From Brevibacillus thermoruber 423 (lineage in GTDB: Bacteria; Bacillota; Bacilli; Brevibacillales; Brevibacillaceae), in assembly GCF_000454065.1 (NCBI RefSeq), contig NZ_KE695651.1, positions 192,258 to 256,257 on the forward strand: a stretch of 64,000 nucleotides of DNA, read 5' to 3'. Below are positions 18,197-27,251 of this stretch, piece after piece (the stretch's first letter is position 1; each line of letters begins with the position of its first letter). Under the pieces are notes generated by a model. That model was not told the origin of the DNA, made no database searches, and saw only the letters and a program-made list of their open reading frames with translations. The position numbers were made by a program, and so were the translations under genes.

Positions 18197-18838
18197 ATGA
18201 GAGGTAATTTTGTCAGATTGCAGGCGCTCGAAGAAGAAGATTACAAGCTCTTCTCCCAATGGGTATGTCCATCCAAAGTAAGTGCTTTGGCAAGAGGGAG
18301 ACAAGACTTTGCGACCGAGGATGAAATCAGAAAAGATATTGTAAACGGAAGCACCCGCTATGCCACAGTGGTAACTCATGACGGGAAAAAAATCGGATTT
18401 GTATCGTGGGAAACATTGAAATACGAAGGCAGCTACATGCTTGGCGGCGTGATTGGAGATCCCGAACTGTGGGATATGGGCTATGGCGCCGAAGCTTCTC
18501 TATTGCTCATGGACTACCTGTTCCATTTTAAAAATGCCCATAAAATTCAATTTATTAACGGTTTGCACAATATGCGGTCGGTTCGCTTTCTTATCAAGAA
18601 TAAAGTGACGATTGAAGGAATCCTTCGCGATCATTTCTTCCTGGATGGCGAGTATCATGACGCAGTCATTTCTTCCATTTTGCGGGATGAATACTACGGC
18701 TACAGCGAACCGGAAGATATGATCCCGAAAAGCGAGAAGCAGAAGATTCGGGAGGAATTGTACGAGTATCTCCAAGGTTATTGGAAAGAAGAGTGTTTTC
18801 CAAAACTGTTGAAACAAGGTGAGAAAATTGGAAGATAA
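18197..18838 (+). CDS. GNAT-family N-acetyltransferase (RimJ/RimL-like)
   Basis: This 213-residue acetyl-CoA-dependent transferase has VRLQALEEEDYKLFSQW at its start, a central sheet (KKIGFVSWE), an acetyl-CoA-loop region around WDMGYGAEASLLLMDYLF, and NMRSVRFLIKNKVTIEGILRDH, typical of RimJ/RimL-type enzymes. Start 18197 is used because CGGAGGGA ends five bases upstream; an in-frame ATG at 18182 has no site. It heads operon 2. Candidate roles are acetylation of the product amine as self-resistance (as the GNAT in edeine clusters does) or tailoring. The overlap with the next gene shows co-expression. Confidence 0.8.
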   Translation: MRGNFVRLQALEEEDYKLFSQWVCPSKVSALARGRQDFATEDEIRKDIVNGSTRYATVVTHDGKKIGFVSWETLKYEGSYMLGGVIGDPELWDMGYGAEASLLLMDYLFHFKNAHKIQFINGLHNMRSVRFLIKNKVTIEGILRDHFFLDGEYHDAVISSILRDEYYGYSEPEDMIPKSEKQKIREELYEYLQGYWKEECFPKLLKQGEKIGR

Positions 18839-19580
18839 GCAAAAGGTAGTACTGGTAACAGGCGCTTCCAAGAGTCTTGGCAAAGCGATCGCAAGTCATT
18901 TCGCCGGTTCCGGAGACCGGGTCATTCTGGGATACAGAAGCTCGTTGGAAGAAGTCACACATGCGGTTGAGGAGATTAAAGCGAAAACTGGCAACGAGGC
19001 GGTTTCATTCGTGAAACTCGACGTGATCGACAGGCAGCAGGTGCAGGATGCCGTATCAGAGATCATTGGACAATTCGGAAAAATAGACGTTCTCGTAAAC
19101 AACGCGGGAGTCAGCTACGGAGGAGCGCTGATTCCGAGCAATCCTCTCGAAAAATGGGAGGAAATCGTCCAGATCAATGTCATGGGTACCATCAACTGCA
19201 TCCACGCCGTTTCTTTTCACATGCTGCTGGAACAAAAGGGGGCAATCGTCAATATCGCTTCGGTAGCCGGCTTGATAGGGGTGGATCGTTTAAGCGCGTA
19301 TAGTGCGAGTAAAGCAGGGGTTGTCGGGCTGACTCGTTCATTGGGGAAAGAATACGCCCCGTACAACGTGAGAGTGAATGCGGTTGCTCCCGGTTATACG
19401 GAAGATACTGGCATGGTTGAGCGCATTCCTGAGGAACAGATGAACGAATTCAAGAAGCGAATCGCCATGGGAAGGTTGGGAACAACCAGGGAAATAGCAG
19501 AGGCGGTTTCCTTTCTTGCATCGGACAAGGCCAGCTATATAACGGGGCAAACGCTTGTCGTCGATGGAGGTTATATGTAG
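18828..19580 (+). CDS. Short-chain dehydrogenase/reductase (FabG-like 3-oxoacyl reductase)
   Basis: This 250-residue NAD(P)H-dependent reductase has the cofactor motif TGASKSLG, NNAG, the catalytic Ser in NIASVAG, and YSASK (Tyr-x-x-x-Lys). The C-terminal ITGQTLVVDGGYM is typical of FabG. TTG 18828 follows AAGGTGAG by six bases; an in-frame GTG at 18819 lies inside that site. Between a GNAT gene and FabD/FabH/ACP-like genes it would reduce a keto group on a carrier-bound intermediate. The substrate is not determinable. Confidence 0.88.
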   Translation: MEDKQKVVLVTGASKSLGKAIASHFAGSGDRVILGYRSSLEEVTHAVEEIKAKTGNEAVSFVKLDVIDRQQVQDAVSEIIGQFGKIDVLVNNAGVSYGGALIPSNPLEKWEEIVQINVMGTINCIHAVSFHMLLEQKGAIVNIASVAGLIGVDRLSAYSASKAGVVGLTRSLGKEYAPYNVRVNAVAPGYTEDTGMVERIPEEQMNEFKKRIAMGRLGTTREIAEAVSFLASDKASYITGQTLVVDGGYM

Positions 19581-19599
19581 AAAAGGAGCGTGAGAATCA

Positions 19600-20535
19600 A
19601 TGAAAACGGCACTGATCTTTCCGCCTTTGGTGACATTGAAGCAGGGGAGCTTTTTGGACCTTTACGAGAGCTTTCCCAGTGTGCAGGCCAAGTTTGCAGA
19701 GGCCAGCGAAATTTTGGGCGTGGATCTTGCTGGCAAATTCTTTTTTGAAAGTGAAGCCATGACGAATACCGGTGTAATTGCCAGGCCCAGTATCGTCACA
19801 ATCAGCACGGCACTGTTTGAATTGCTGAGGGAGGAGATCGGGCAGCCGGCGTTTTTCCTCGGTCCAAGCCTGGGACAAGTAACGGCTATTCATTGCGCAG
19901 GGGGATTATCCTTCCCGGAAACGCTTCGCTTGCTGAAAAAGTTGTGTGAAATGGAGGAAGAGGAGTTTCCTGACAAGCGATACGGCGTCTACTTCTTCTA
20001 CAACATTGATATCGCTGTTCTTGAGCGTTTCATCCAGGAGCTTGCAGCGGAGGGCAGAGTTGTCGAGCCCTGTGTGACGGTAAACGCCACGCAAATGATC
20101 GTGAACGGTGATCGGGAGAGTCTGGAGCTGCTTACCAAAATGGTAAGTGCTTACGGCGGTCTGGGTGTCACGATCCCCTATGGCCCTCCTGGACATTGCT
20201 CGCTGCTTCACAACGTCAGGAGGCGTTTGGAACAAGAGGTGCTTCCATCTTTCACCTTCCGTTCTCCCAACGTGCCCTTGCTCAGCAACGTGAACGCTGA
20301 GGAAATTACCGACGCGGCTGGCTTGAAAACCGAACTGATCGAGCAATATACCAACAGCGTATGCTGGTATAAATGCCTGCAGCAATTGTGGAGGAAAGGT
20401 GTGGAAAAAGTAATCATGCTCGGTCCCGGAAACTTTATTCACAAGTCTTTGGGATTCACGGATATACCTTTTGCCGTGCAGAAGCTGCTGGACAGTCATG
20501 ATATAGAAGCAGTTCTGGCAGCGAAGCAGAAGTAA
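19600..20535 (+). CDS. FabD-like acyltransferase A, altered active-site motif
   Basis: This 311-residue protein has the malonyl-CoA:ACP acyltransferase fold. The nucleophile elbow, GHSLGE in FabD, reads GPSLGQ (Ser90), and the catalytic His is retained in GPPGHCSLL. The Arg that binds the malonyl carboxylate in FabD is not evident in LRLLKKLCEMEE, so a non-malonyl acyl group is likely. Transfer to or from the operon's ACP, or editing hydrolysis, are both possible. AAAGGAG precedes the ATG. Its paralogue follows immediately, so the two may act as a pair. Confidence 0.75.
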   Translation: MKTALIFPPLVTLKQGSFLDLYESFPSVQAKFAEASEILGVDLAGKFFFESEAMTNTGVIARPSIVTISTALFELLREEIGQPAFFLGPSLGQVTAIHCAGGLSFPETLRLLKKLCEMEEEEFPDKRYGVYFFYNIDIAVLERFIQELAAEGRVVEPCVTVNATQMIVNGDRESLELLTKMVSAYGGLGVTIPYGPPGHCSLLHNVRRRLEQEVLPSFTFRSPNVPLLSNVNAEEITDAAGLKTELIEQYTNSVCWYKCLQQLWRKGVEKVIMLGPGNFIHKSLGFTDIPFAVQKLLDSHDIEAVLAAKQK

Positions 20536-20547
20536 GGAGGCCCGTAC

Positions 20548-21459
20548 ATGATTGGATTGGTATTGCCTGGTTTAGCTCCTTCAAGCTATGAAGAAGTAAA
20601 GGATTTTATCGAAACAAATCCCTATGCGAAAAAGCGTTTTCAAGAAGCAAGCGACATCATTGGGTACTCCTTGGCCGAGGCGTTTCGAGAGGCGAAAGAA
20701 GAACAGCACGAAGTGTTTGAATCCGCCTTTTTGGCGAACTCAATTGCATTGCTCGATTATTTTTACGACCGGTACGGTTTGCAGCCACACTATTCGATCG
20801 GAGCAAGCTTTGGCGGAATGTCCGTTGCTGTTCAGTCAGCCGGCTTAACCTTTGCGGAGTCCATGTGGCTGACGCACGAAAGTGCGAAACACGCAAGAGG
20901 CTACTTCCAGCGAATGGATGGAGAATACCACACTCATTTTATTTTCAATTTGTCCCTTGAGGAGACGGAGGAATTAATCAAAAGCTTCAACAGCAAGGGA
21001 ATGGAGCTGGAGTTGGTGGGGCATCTGGAAAAAGTCGTTTGCCTATGTGCCGAGAAAAGCGTTGTTCAATCCTTAAAGGAAGTCATCAATCAAAGAAGCA
21101 AATGCTTTTCGTTACATACGATGAAACAGCCTATTCACAGCCGTTTGCTGACGGACTTAAAGCATCAGCTTCGGGACAAATACTATAGCCAGGTTGTCTT
21201 TAAGCCACTTCAATCCCCGATTATTTCCGATGTTGACGGTCACATTTACAAAGATCCCGAGGAGCTGAAACAAATGCTTCTGGATGGCTACGACCATCCC
21301 GTCAGATGGGATCTTGTAAGCAAATCCATGAAGCAAAAGCAGATCGAAACCGCATATGTGGTTGGTCCGCGGAATTTATTTACGCAACTGTTGAAATACG
21401 AATTTAAAACTGTTGGAATATCGCCTGACACAGTCATGCATCAGGTGGGTATTTCATGA
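20548..21459 (+). CDS. FabD-like acyltransferase B, divergent paralogue
   Basis: This 303-residue relative of the preceding protein has the nucleophile motif GASFGG (Ser88) and the catalytic-His motif QPIHSRLL. The elbow lacks the usual His before Ser and Glu after it, and the carboxylate-binding Arg position appears to be His (LTHESAKHA). The two paralogues share layout (LP/FPPL start, SDVDG or SNVNA strand, PxNFI/PRNLF end) but differ strongly. Only 12 bases separate the genes, and AAGGAGG precedes the ATG. The function is inferred as acyl transfer on or off an ACP, with uncommon specificity. Confidence 0.72.
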   Translation: MIGLVLPGLAPSSYEEVKDFIETNPYAKKRFQEASDIIGYSLAEAFREAKEEQHEVFESAFLANSIALLDYFYDRYGLQPHYSIGASFGGMSVAVQSAGLTFAESMWLTHESAKHARGYFQRMDGEYHTHFIFNLSLEETEELIKSFNSKGMELELVGHLEKVVCLCAEKSVVQSLKEVINQRSKCFSLHTMKQPIHSRLLTDLKHQLRDKYYSQVVFKPLQSPIISDVDGHIYKDPEELKQMLLDGYDHPVRWDLVSKSMKQKQIETAYVVGPRNLFTQLLKYEFKTVGISPDTVMHQVGIS

Positions 21460-21469
21460 GGTGTATTCC

Positions 21470-22924
21470 ATGGCTCACGTAGTAAAGTCGGATGAAACAA
21501 GCTACTCGAAGGAAAGGTTTCTGGGGGATATTCAAAGCTGTGTCGCCCAATTGAAGGGCAGTCAAATCACTGAAGAGGACAGGGTTATCGTCACAGTCGA
21601 GAACTCCTATGAATTTTTGATCGCCTTTTTCGCCCTGGTTGAAATAGGCTGTTCCATTGCTTTGGTTGATTGTATGGCGGATGCGCGGGAAATCAATGAA
21701 ATTGCCCTGGATTCTGAGAGTCGATTATGCATTTCTGACCGTCCTTTGCTGCTGTCCGATCCGATCAGGACGTTACTGGTTTCGGAAATCGTGAGAGACG
21801 GGGGGAGGAATTCAGCCAGGGAACTGTCATTTTCAGCGTGGTCATCTAGAGAAGATGCCCTCATTCTTTATACGTCGGGTTCGACCGGTAAGCCTAAGGG
21901 GATTGTGAAGTCCGGCCATTCTTTTCTCTCCAACCTGGAGGAAAGCATGGAAATCATGCAATACAAAAGCGAGGATGTGCTGTTGCCCCTCATCCCGTTT
22001 ACACATTTTTACGGATTGTCGATCGTTTTCATCTGGTGGCTTACGGGGTGCGACATGGTTTTATGCAATTACAAGAACATCCGCACCATTCTGAAAGCAG
22101 TTACGGAAAAAGGGGCCACCGTTGTAGACGGCATTCCTTCTACCTATTATATGTTGACCCAAATGTGCAAAAAGCGGGAAAAGGTGTGCGTAAAAGTAAG
22201 GGACTCCGCGGTCCGCATGTGGTGTGTGGGCGGAGCACCGTTATCCAAGGAATTGGCCGAAAGCTTTTACGACTTGATAAAACAGCCGTTGTTGGACGGG
22301 TATGGCTTGTCCGAAGTCGGCAATGTCGCTCTAAACACGGGGGATTTTCGGGAAGGCTGCGGAAAACCGCTTCCCAGTGTGAAGCTCAAAGTGGTGGACA
22401 ATCAGGGTAATGAGCTTCCAGCCGGAGAAACAGGCGAAATCTATGTCAGCAGTCCGGGTGTCATGAAAGGGTACCTTCATTTGACTGAAAAGACTGAAGA
22501 AGTGCTGGCCGATGGGTGGTTCAAAACCAATGACTTGGGGTATCTGGATGAACACGGAAATCTGCATGTTCTGGGGAGAAAGGGAAACGAAATTGTCCGC
22601 AAAGGCTATGTCATCTACCCGGCGCATATCGAGAACAGGCTGGAGAATGAATTGAAGCTCCGGGTGAGAGTCGTATCTCTTCAGGATGAGAAAAAGGGCG
22701 CATATATGATCCTTTTCGTTGAAACCAGGCAAACATTTACGCAGCCGATCGAGCAAGCGATCAATGAGGCGCTTGGGTCTATTTTAAAGCCGGACAAAAT
22801 ATTGTTTTTGCCCACTTTTCCTTATCGTCCTAATGGAAAGGTTGATTTTGTGGCATTGCAAAATCAGGCGGTTCACTGGAAGAACGCGAGAGAGGAGGAA
22901 GGGAAGTGCATGGTACAACAGTAG
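21470..22924 (+). CDS. AMP-forming acyl-CoA/acyl-ACP ligase
   Basis: This 484-residue adenylate-forming enzyme has the ATP loop YTSGSTGKPKG, GYGLSE, the hinge region TNDLGYLDEHGNLHVLGRK, and the C-terminal catalytic Lys in RPNGKVD. It would activate a carboxylic acid and load it on the operon's ACP (or CoA). ATG 21470 is used because GAGGTG precedes it; the frame runs on to 21413 inside the previous gene. The C-terminus overlaps the next gene by 19 bases. It lacks NRPS-type condensation or carrier domains, so it is a freestanding loader. Confidence 0.88.
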   Translation: MAHVVKSDETSYSKERFLGDIQSCVAQLKGSQITEEDRVIVTVENSYEFLIAFFALVEIGCSIALVDCMADAREINEIALDSESRLCISDRPLLLSDPIRTLLVSEIVRDGGRNSARELSFSAWSSREDALILYTSGSTGKPKGIVKSGHSFLSNLEESMEIMQYKSEDVLLPLIPFTHFYGLSIVFIWWLTGCDMVLCNYKNIRTILKAVTEKGATVVDGIPSTYYMLTQMCKKREKVCVKVRDSAVRMWCVGGAPLSKELAESFYDLIKQPLLDGYGLSEVGNVALNTGDFREGCGKPLPSVKLKVVDNQGNELPAGETGEIYVSSPGVMKGYLHLTEKTEEVLADGWFKTNDLGYLDEHGNLHVLGRKGNEIVRKGYVIYPAHIENRLENELKLRVRVVSLQDEKKGAYMILFVETRQTFTQPIEQAINEALGSILKPDKILFLPTFPYRPNGKVDFVALQNQAVHWKNAREEEGKCMVQQ

Positions 22925-24132
22925 ACCTGGAGCTGTCTATCCCGTTAAGCCAGCGCAGAGAAGCGATAACCCGCTGCATTCACTTCATCGAGACAAATCC
23001 GGAAATGCTCAGAGAGATCTTGACGGAAATCTCGACATACCAGACGGCGGAACTGGAGATTCAAGCATCATTGCGGGCTTTGAAAAATGCCTTCAACGAG
23101 GTGCACAACAATCGGCCTCCCCTCGTCAATCGAATGTCCGTGTTTATGCCTTCAAATGTCATTCTGTATTCGTACGTCTTGTATCTGCTGATTCCCTCGC
23201 TGTATATCAATCATATTGAATTTCGCAGTTCTACTTCGGTGCTTCCTCAAGTAAGGAAACTTCACCATTTGCTGCAAAGCATACACCAGCTGCCGCTGAG
23301 CTTATTGGAACTCTCCCATAAAGAATTCATGAAAGCGTCCGTCTTGCGTGCAGATGTTGTCGTTTTTACCGGTACGTATCAAAATGCGGAAAGCATCAAG
23401 TTCCAATTGGCAAAAACACAATTGTTTATCTTTTTTGGACAGGGAATCAATCCGTTTATCATATCCGAAACGGCTGATTTGGAAAAAGCGGTTCACGATC
23501 TCATCCAGGCCCGTTTATACAACACGGGACAAGACTGCATGGGACCGGATGTCGTTTATGTTTCAGAAACCATGAAGGATTCGTTTCTGTCTTTGTTGAC
23601 AGCAAAGCTGGATGCGCTTAAATACGGCAGCAATGCAGACAAGGATTCCGCATACGGTCCCATACACTATACCGGAACGCTGGAAATGGTAGGCCAGCAT
23701 CTCACCCAATACAGCGAGAAGATTGTGTACGGCGGGAGGATTGATTACCGGGATAAAGTCATTCAGCCGACAGTTCTCTTGAGCACCCTTGCAGATAAGG
23801 TAAAAATTGTCGAGTTTTTTTCGCCTGTGTTTAATGTAGTCATCTACAGCAAAGAAGAAGATTTAAAACGGATCGTAACTCAGGAGTATTTTGTGGAAAG
23901 AGCACTGGGAGCGACCTTCTACGGCAGGTCAGACAGTCCGATCATTGAGATTCTCCGAAAAAAACATACCGTTTCCGTCAATGAAACACTGTTTGATATT
24001 GAAAATGGCAACTCTCCCTTCGGCGGCTATGGTCCCATGGCCAACTATGTGTCCTATCGCGGGGAATTGATCATCAAACCCATTTTGATTTCGCAAATCT
24101 TACATGAGTATTGGCAACGAGGTGACCAATGA
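22906..24132 (+). CDS. Aldehyde-dehydrogenase-superfamily protein, probably acyl-thioester reductase
   Basis: This 408-residue protein is shorter than the usual 480. It has the ALDH catalytic Cys in NTGQDCMGPD (Cys211), FTG at 154-156, FFSPVFNV, and SPFGGYG. The general-base Glu of hydrolytic ALDHs (ELGGK) is absent, since the region reads FFGQGINPF. Loss of that Glu is usual in CoA-acylating dehydrogenases, so the enzyme may reduce an acyl-ACP or acyl-CoA to an aldehyde. That would suit the adjacent ligase and the thiamine enzyme or threonine aldolase, which consume or make aldehydes. The gene overlaps both neighbours. Confidence 0.75.
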   Translation: MHGTTVDLELSIPLSQRREAITRCIHFIETNPEMLREILTEISTYQTAELEIQASLRALKNAFNEVHNNRPPLVNRMSVFMPSNVILYSYVLYLLIPSLYINHIEFRSSTSVLPQVRKLHHLLQSIHQLPLSLLELSHKEFMKASVLRADVVVFTGTYQNAESIKFQLAKTQLFIFFGQGINPFIISETADLEKAVHDLIQARLYNTGQDCMGPDVVYVSETMKDSFLSLLTAKLDALKYGSNADKDSAYGPIHYTGTLEMVGQHLTQYSEKIVYGGRIDYRDKVIQPTVLLSTLADKVKIVEFFSPVFNVVIYSKEEDLKRIVTQEYFVERALGATFYGRSDSPIIEILRKKHTVSVNETLFDIENGNSPFGGYGPMANYVSYRGELIIKPILISQILHEYWQRGDQ

Positions 24133-25811
24133 ACCAAATCAGTGTATACGAAGCAATCGCGCAGGGACTGCGAGCGTATGGAGTGGAGTTGGTGTTTGGG
24201 CTTCCCAATGACGAGCTTCATATTATGAATGCCATCGAGGATTGCGGAATTGAATTTTTGGTTGCCAAGGATCAGCGGAATGCCGTGTTTATGGCGACAG
24301 GCTACGCATTAGCCTCGCAAAAAACGGGCGTTTGCATCGTGGGAAAAGGCCCTGCCGTTTCCAACGTGATCACAGGCTTGTTGGAGGCAAACTCCCAAAG
24401 CTGCCCGCTGTTGATCATCTCATCAGGCACTTCAACGCGCTCATATGGAAATCAAAAAGCTTTTCAAGAAGCGGACCAAATGGCGTTCGTTTCCCCGCTG
24501 GTGAAATGGAGTCATCGCTTGGAGAACAAAGAGGCGATTGGATGGGTTTTGCGAAAAGCGGTATTTATGGCTGCACAAGGAACACCTGGTCCGGTTTACG
24601 TCGAAATTCCCGAAGATATTGGCAGCGAGCTGCTTGATGAGGCAAAGCTGAATTTTTTTCCTCTCTCTGTCTCCAGACCGTTGCCAGAACCGTCTGGTAT
24701 TAGGCTTGCATGTGAAAAGATCATGCTTGCCAAAAAGCCGGTGTTTTTGCTGGGCGGAGGATGCAAACGGATCAAAACACGCGGCGTCCTGGAAGCACTC
24801 GCCGAACGAATGGGAGCTCTTGTTCTTGTCACGGCTTCAGGCAGAGGCAGTTTTGATGAAGAGCATCCACTGTTTTGCGGGCTGGCGGGACTGTATCTGC
24901 ACCGGCGTGTCAAAACGCTGTTACACGAGGCGGACCTTGTGATTGCCATGGGCAGCAAGCTGGAGGAAACAGCTCTGTTTGGATGGGAAGAGCAGCTCCA
25001 AGCGATGGACATCATTCAAGTGAATCTAAACGAAGAGCATTTTCATCTGGACTATAGCAGCATATACATGGTTGGCGATGTGGAAGCGGTCGCAAATGAG
25101 CTCCTCGCACATGTTCGGAAGCAGTCTGCGAACCGTGAATGGCAAATGGGGATAGAGCGCTGCAGGCGAGAGATGTTTTCGGAAAAAGCGGAAAGGCAGC
25201 GCGATTCCTCCCGGTTGAGAGTCGCGGATATTCTCGATGAACTGCAAGCACGCCTTCCTCCGAACAGCATCTACGTGCATGAAAACGGCTTGCAGGACAT
25301 GTGGTCGTATTTCTTTCCGTACCTCGGGCTTGGCAAAGAGCAGAATGCCTTTGTCCCTAGCGAACAGACAAGCCTGGGCTTTGGGGCATGTGCCGCCATC
25401 GGGGTAGCCAAAGCCAAGCCGCGGCAGCCTGTCGTTGCATTCGTTGGAGATGGCGCATTTAATCTGTTCCGCAGCGATCTGCCAACAGCTTTAACCTATC
25501 GGATTCCGCTCATCTATGTGGTATTGAAAAACGGCGGGTACGGCTGGCTTGAATTCCAACATATCAATACGGGAAGACAGGGGAAACCCCGATTTTTAAA
25601 CCAGACCGTGCAGACGATGGACAGTCTTCATCCGAATTTGACGGTAATACGGCTGCAAAAACGTGAAGAGATCACACATGTTGTTGAGCAAGCTCTGAAA
25701 GAGTATGAGAAAAAGCAAATCGTCGTGATAGAAGCGGTTGTGTCGATTGATGACGTACCGGATCCCATAAAAAGACTACATGGGGATTTTCCCGCAAAGG
25801 AGCTGGTGTAA
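24129..25811 (+). CDS. Thiamine-diphosphate-dependent enzyme (acetolactate synthase/carboligase family)
   Basis: This 560-residue protein has the three-domain layout of acetolactate synthase-like enzymes: an N-terminal Pyr domain (GLPNDELHIMNAIED), a central domain (PVFLLGGGCKR), and a C-terminal diphosphate-binding motif (FVGDGAFNLFRSDL, ending KNGGYG). The cofactor-activating Glu, expected in HEQ, appears as Asp48 in AKDQRN. Likely chemistry is decarboxylation and carboligation of a 2-keto acid with an aldehyde to an acyloin. Its ATGA overlaps the ALDH stop. Its KAS III neighbour recalls acyloin pathways such as xenocyloin, where a ThDP enzyme works with KAS III-like acyltransferases. Confidence 0.83.
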   Translation: MNQISVYEAIAQGLRAYGVELVFGLPNDELHIMNAIEDCGIEFLVAKDQRNAVFMATGYALASQKTGVCIVGKGPAVSNVITGLLEANSQSCPLLIISSGTSTRSYGNQKAFQEADQMAFVSPLVKWSHRLENKEAIGWVLRKAVFMAAQGTPGPVYVEIPEDIGSELLDEAKLNFFPLSVSRPLPEPSGIRLACEKIMLAKKPVFLLGGGCKRIKTRGVLEALAERMGALVLVTASGRGSFDEEHPLFCGLAGLYLHRRVKTLLHEADLVIAMGSKLEETALFGWEEQLQAMDIIQVNLNEEHFHLDYSSIYMVGDVEAVANELLAHVRKQSANREWQMGIERCRREMFSEKAERQRDSSRLRVADILDELQARLPPNSIYVHENGLQDMWSYFFPYLGLGKEQNAFVPSEQTSLGFGACAAIGVAKAKPRQPVVAFVGDGAFNLFRSDLPTALTYRIPLIYVVLKNGGYGWLEFQHINTGRQGKPRFLNQTVQTMDSLHPNLTVIRLQKREEITHVVEQALKEYEKKQIVVIEAVVSIDDVPDPIKRLHGDFPAKELV

Positions 25812-26849
25812 ATGAAAACAGGAACGTTAACGAAGCCATCCACTGTCAACCAAAGTGGGCTGTCCACTTCGTTTAGCATTCAAGGATCAGGCTTTTACGT
25901 ACCAGAAGACATTGTGACAAACGAGATGCTCACCCGAACCTTGGACACGACTGACGAATGGATTCAGGAAAAAACCGGGATTCGCGAGCGCAGGTATTTG
26001 CAAAACGATATGGCCACATCTGATATGTGCGTACACGCCAGCTTGGATGCCATATGTGATGCAGGCATTGCGATGGAGGATCTCGATGCGATTGTCCTGT
26101 GTACCACGACCCCGGATCAACAGGTTCCTTCTACCGCTCTGATCGTCAAAGAGAAATTAGGTGCGAAAAACGCGATTCCCTTCGATTTAACGCAGGCAGC
26201 TTGTGCAGGAGGCATTTACTCCATCCTCTTTGCGTCTCATCTTTTGCAGAATCAGTTCATCAACAATGTGCTGGTTATCGGGGCAGAAGTCCTGTCGCGA
26301 TACATCGATCCGGCAGACCGGATTACCAAGACGTTTTTTGGGGATGCTGCCGGAGCGATCCTCCTTCAAAAAACAGGCGAAGGCAGCGGATTGCTGGCAT
26401 GGGATCTGGACTCTTCTTTAAACATGGCAGTCACCTTGCACGGCGGAGGTACTGCACGGATGCCAGAGGGAGCAGACTTGTTTACCAGCCATTTTATCAG
26501 GATGAACGGAAGAGAGGTCTGGAAGACGGCCACCCGAAACTTGCCCATCTCTATTCAAAATGCCGTGCAAAAGGCTGGATTGCAAGTATCGGATATCGAT
26601 CACTTTATCCTGCATCAAGCCAATCTGAATATCATTAAGAAAACGATGCGGGCATTGGACGTGCCGATGGAGAAAACGACCGTAACCATTCAGGAGTATG
26701 GAAATACAGGGGCTGCTTCCCTTTTTTCCGCTCTGCATAAATCTTTGGAAGAAAAAGCGATTAAACCGGGGGATTATCTGGTGATATCCGCCATTGGCGC
26801 CGGATTTTTATGGGGTTCACTATGTGTAAAATATACAAAAAACCAGTAA
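25812..26849 (+). CDS. Beta-ketoacyl-ACP synthase III (FabH-like)
   Basis: This 345-residue KAS III has all three catalytic residues: Cys in QAACAGGI, His in FILHQANLNI and Asn in EYGNTGAAS. The N-terminus has TDEWIQEKTGIRERR, a FabH hallmark. It would either condense an acyl starter with a malonyl-type extender on the operon's ACP, or act as an acyltransferase, as some antibiotic-cluster KAS III enzymes do. The ATG directly follows the previous stop, with AAGGAGCTGG upstream. A dedicated copy next to an ACP, outside any fatty-acid operon, marks it as pathway-specific. Confidence 0.9.
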   Translation: MKTGTLTKPSTVNQSGLSTSFSIQGSGFYVPEDIVTNEMLTRTLDTTDEWIQEKTGIRERRYLQNDMATSDMCVHASLDAICDAGIAMEDLDAIVLCTTTPDQQVPSTALIVKEKLGAKNAIPFDLTQAACAGGIYSILFASHLLQNQFINNVLVIGAEVLSRYIDPADRITKTFFGDAAGAILLQKTGEGSGLLAWDLDSSLNMAVTLHGGGTARMPEGADLFTSHFIRMNGREVWKTATRNLPISIQNAVQKAGLQVSDIDHFILHQANLNIIKKTMRALDVPMEKTTVTIQEYGNTGAASLFSALHKSLEEKAIKPGDYLVISAIGAGFLWGSLCVKYTKNQ

Positions 26850-26862
26850 AGGAGAATGACTT

Positions 26863-27123
26863 ATGATCAAACAAAAGGTAAGAGAGAAGTTTCTGGAAGC
26901 GTATAAATTGAACGTTTCTTGGGAAGATGTGAACGATGATCAGGTATTGTTTGGTCCCGACTCGCCGTATGGCCTTGATTCCATGGACGTTTTGATGTTC
27001 ATCAATCTGATCAAAAAGGAGTTTGATCTGGACATCGGTGCTGTCAATACAGACACGTTTAAAACGATAAACAGCATTGTGGCGTTTATTGAAAAGCAAA
27101 AGGGCATGCAGTTGTCGAAATGA
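26863..27123 (+). CDS. Acyl carrier protein
   Basis: This 86-residue acidic carrier has the phosphopantetheine site GLDSMD (Ser40) followed by the usual helix (VLMFINLIKKEFDLDIG). It carries the intermediates handled by the surrounding ligase, acyltransferases, reductase and KAS III. AAAGGAG precedes the ATG. It is the last gene of operon 2, directly before a strong terminator. Confidence 0.92.
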   Translation: MIKQKVREKFLEAYKLNVSWEDVNDDQVLFGPDSPYGLDSMDVLMFINLIKKEFDLDIGAVNTDTFKTINSIVAFIEKQKGMQLSK

Positions 27124-27133
27124 TGGCAGAAAG

Positions 27134-27156
27134 AAGGGGGACCTCCCCCTTTTTTT
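27134..27156 (+). terminator. Terminator after ACP gene
   Basis: AAGGGGG (27134-27140) and CCCCCTT (27145-27151) form a 7-bp stem with an ACCT loop and a run of T. It separates operon 2 from the transferase gene that follows. Confidence 0.85.
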
Positions 27157-27251
27157 CATGAATGGTAATAGCTGCCCGGTCAAGCAGGCAAAGCCGTTTC
27201 AGATGGAGAACGATTCTACATGCAAACTATCGTGAAGGAAGTAGGGAATCA

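Noticed and set aside
22906-24132. ALDH-like gene as a decayed pseudogene because of its short length
   Set aside because: The frame is intact, coupled to both neighbours, and keeps the catalytic Cys and the core motifs.
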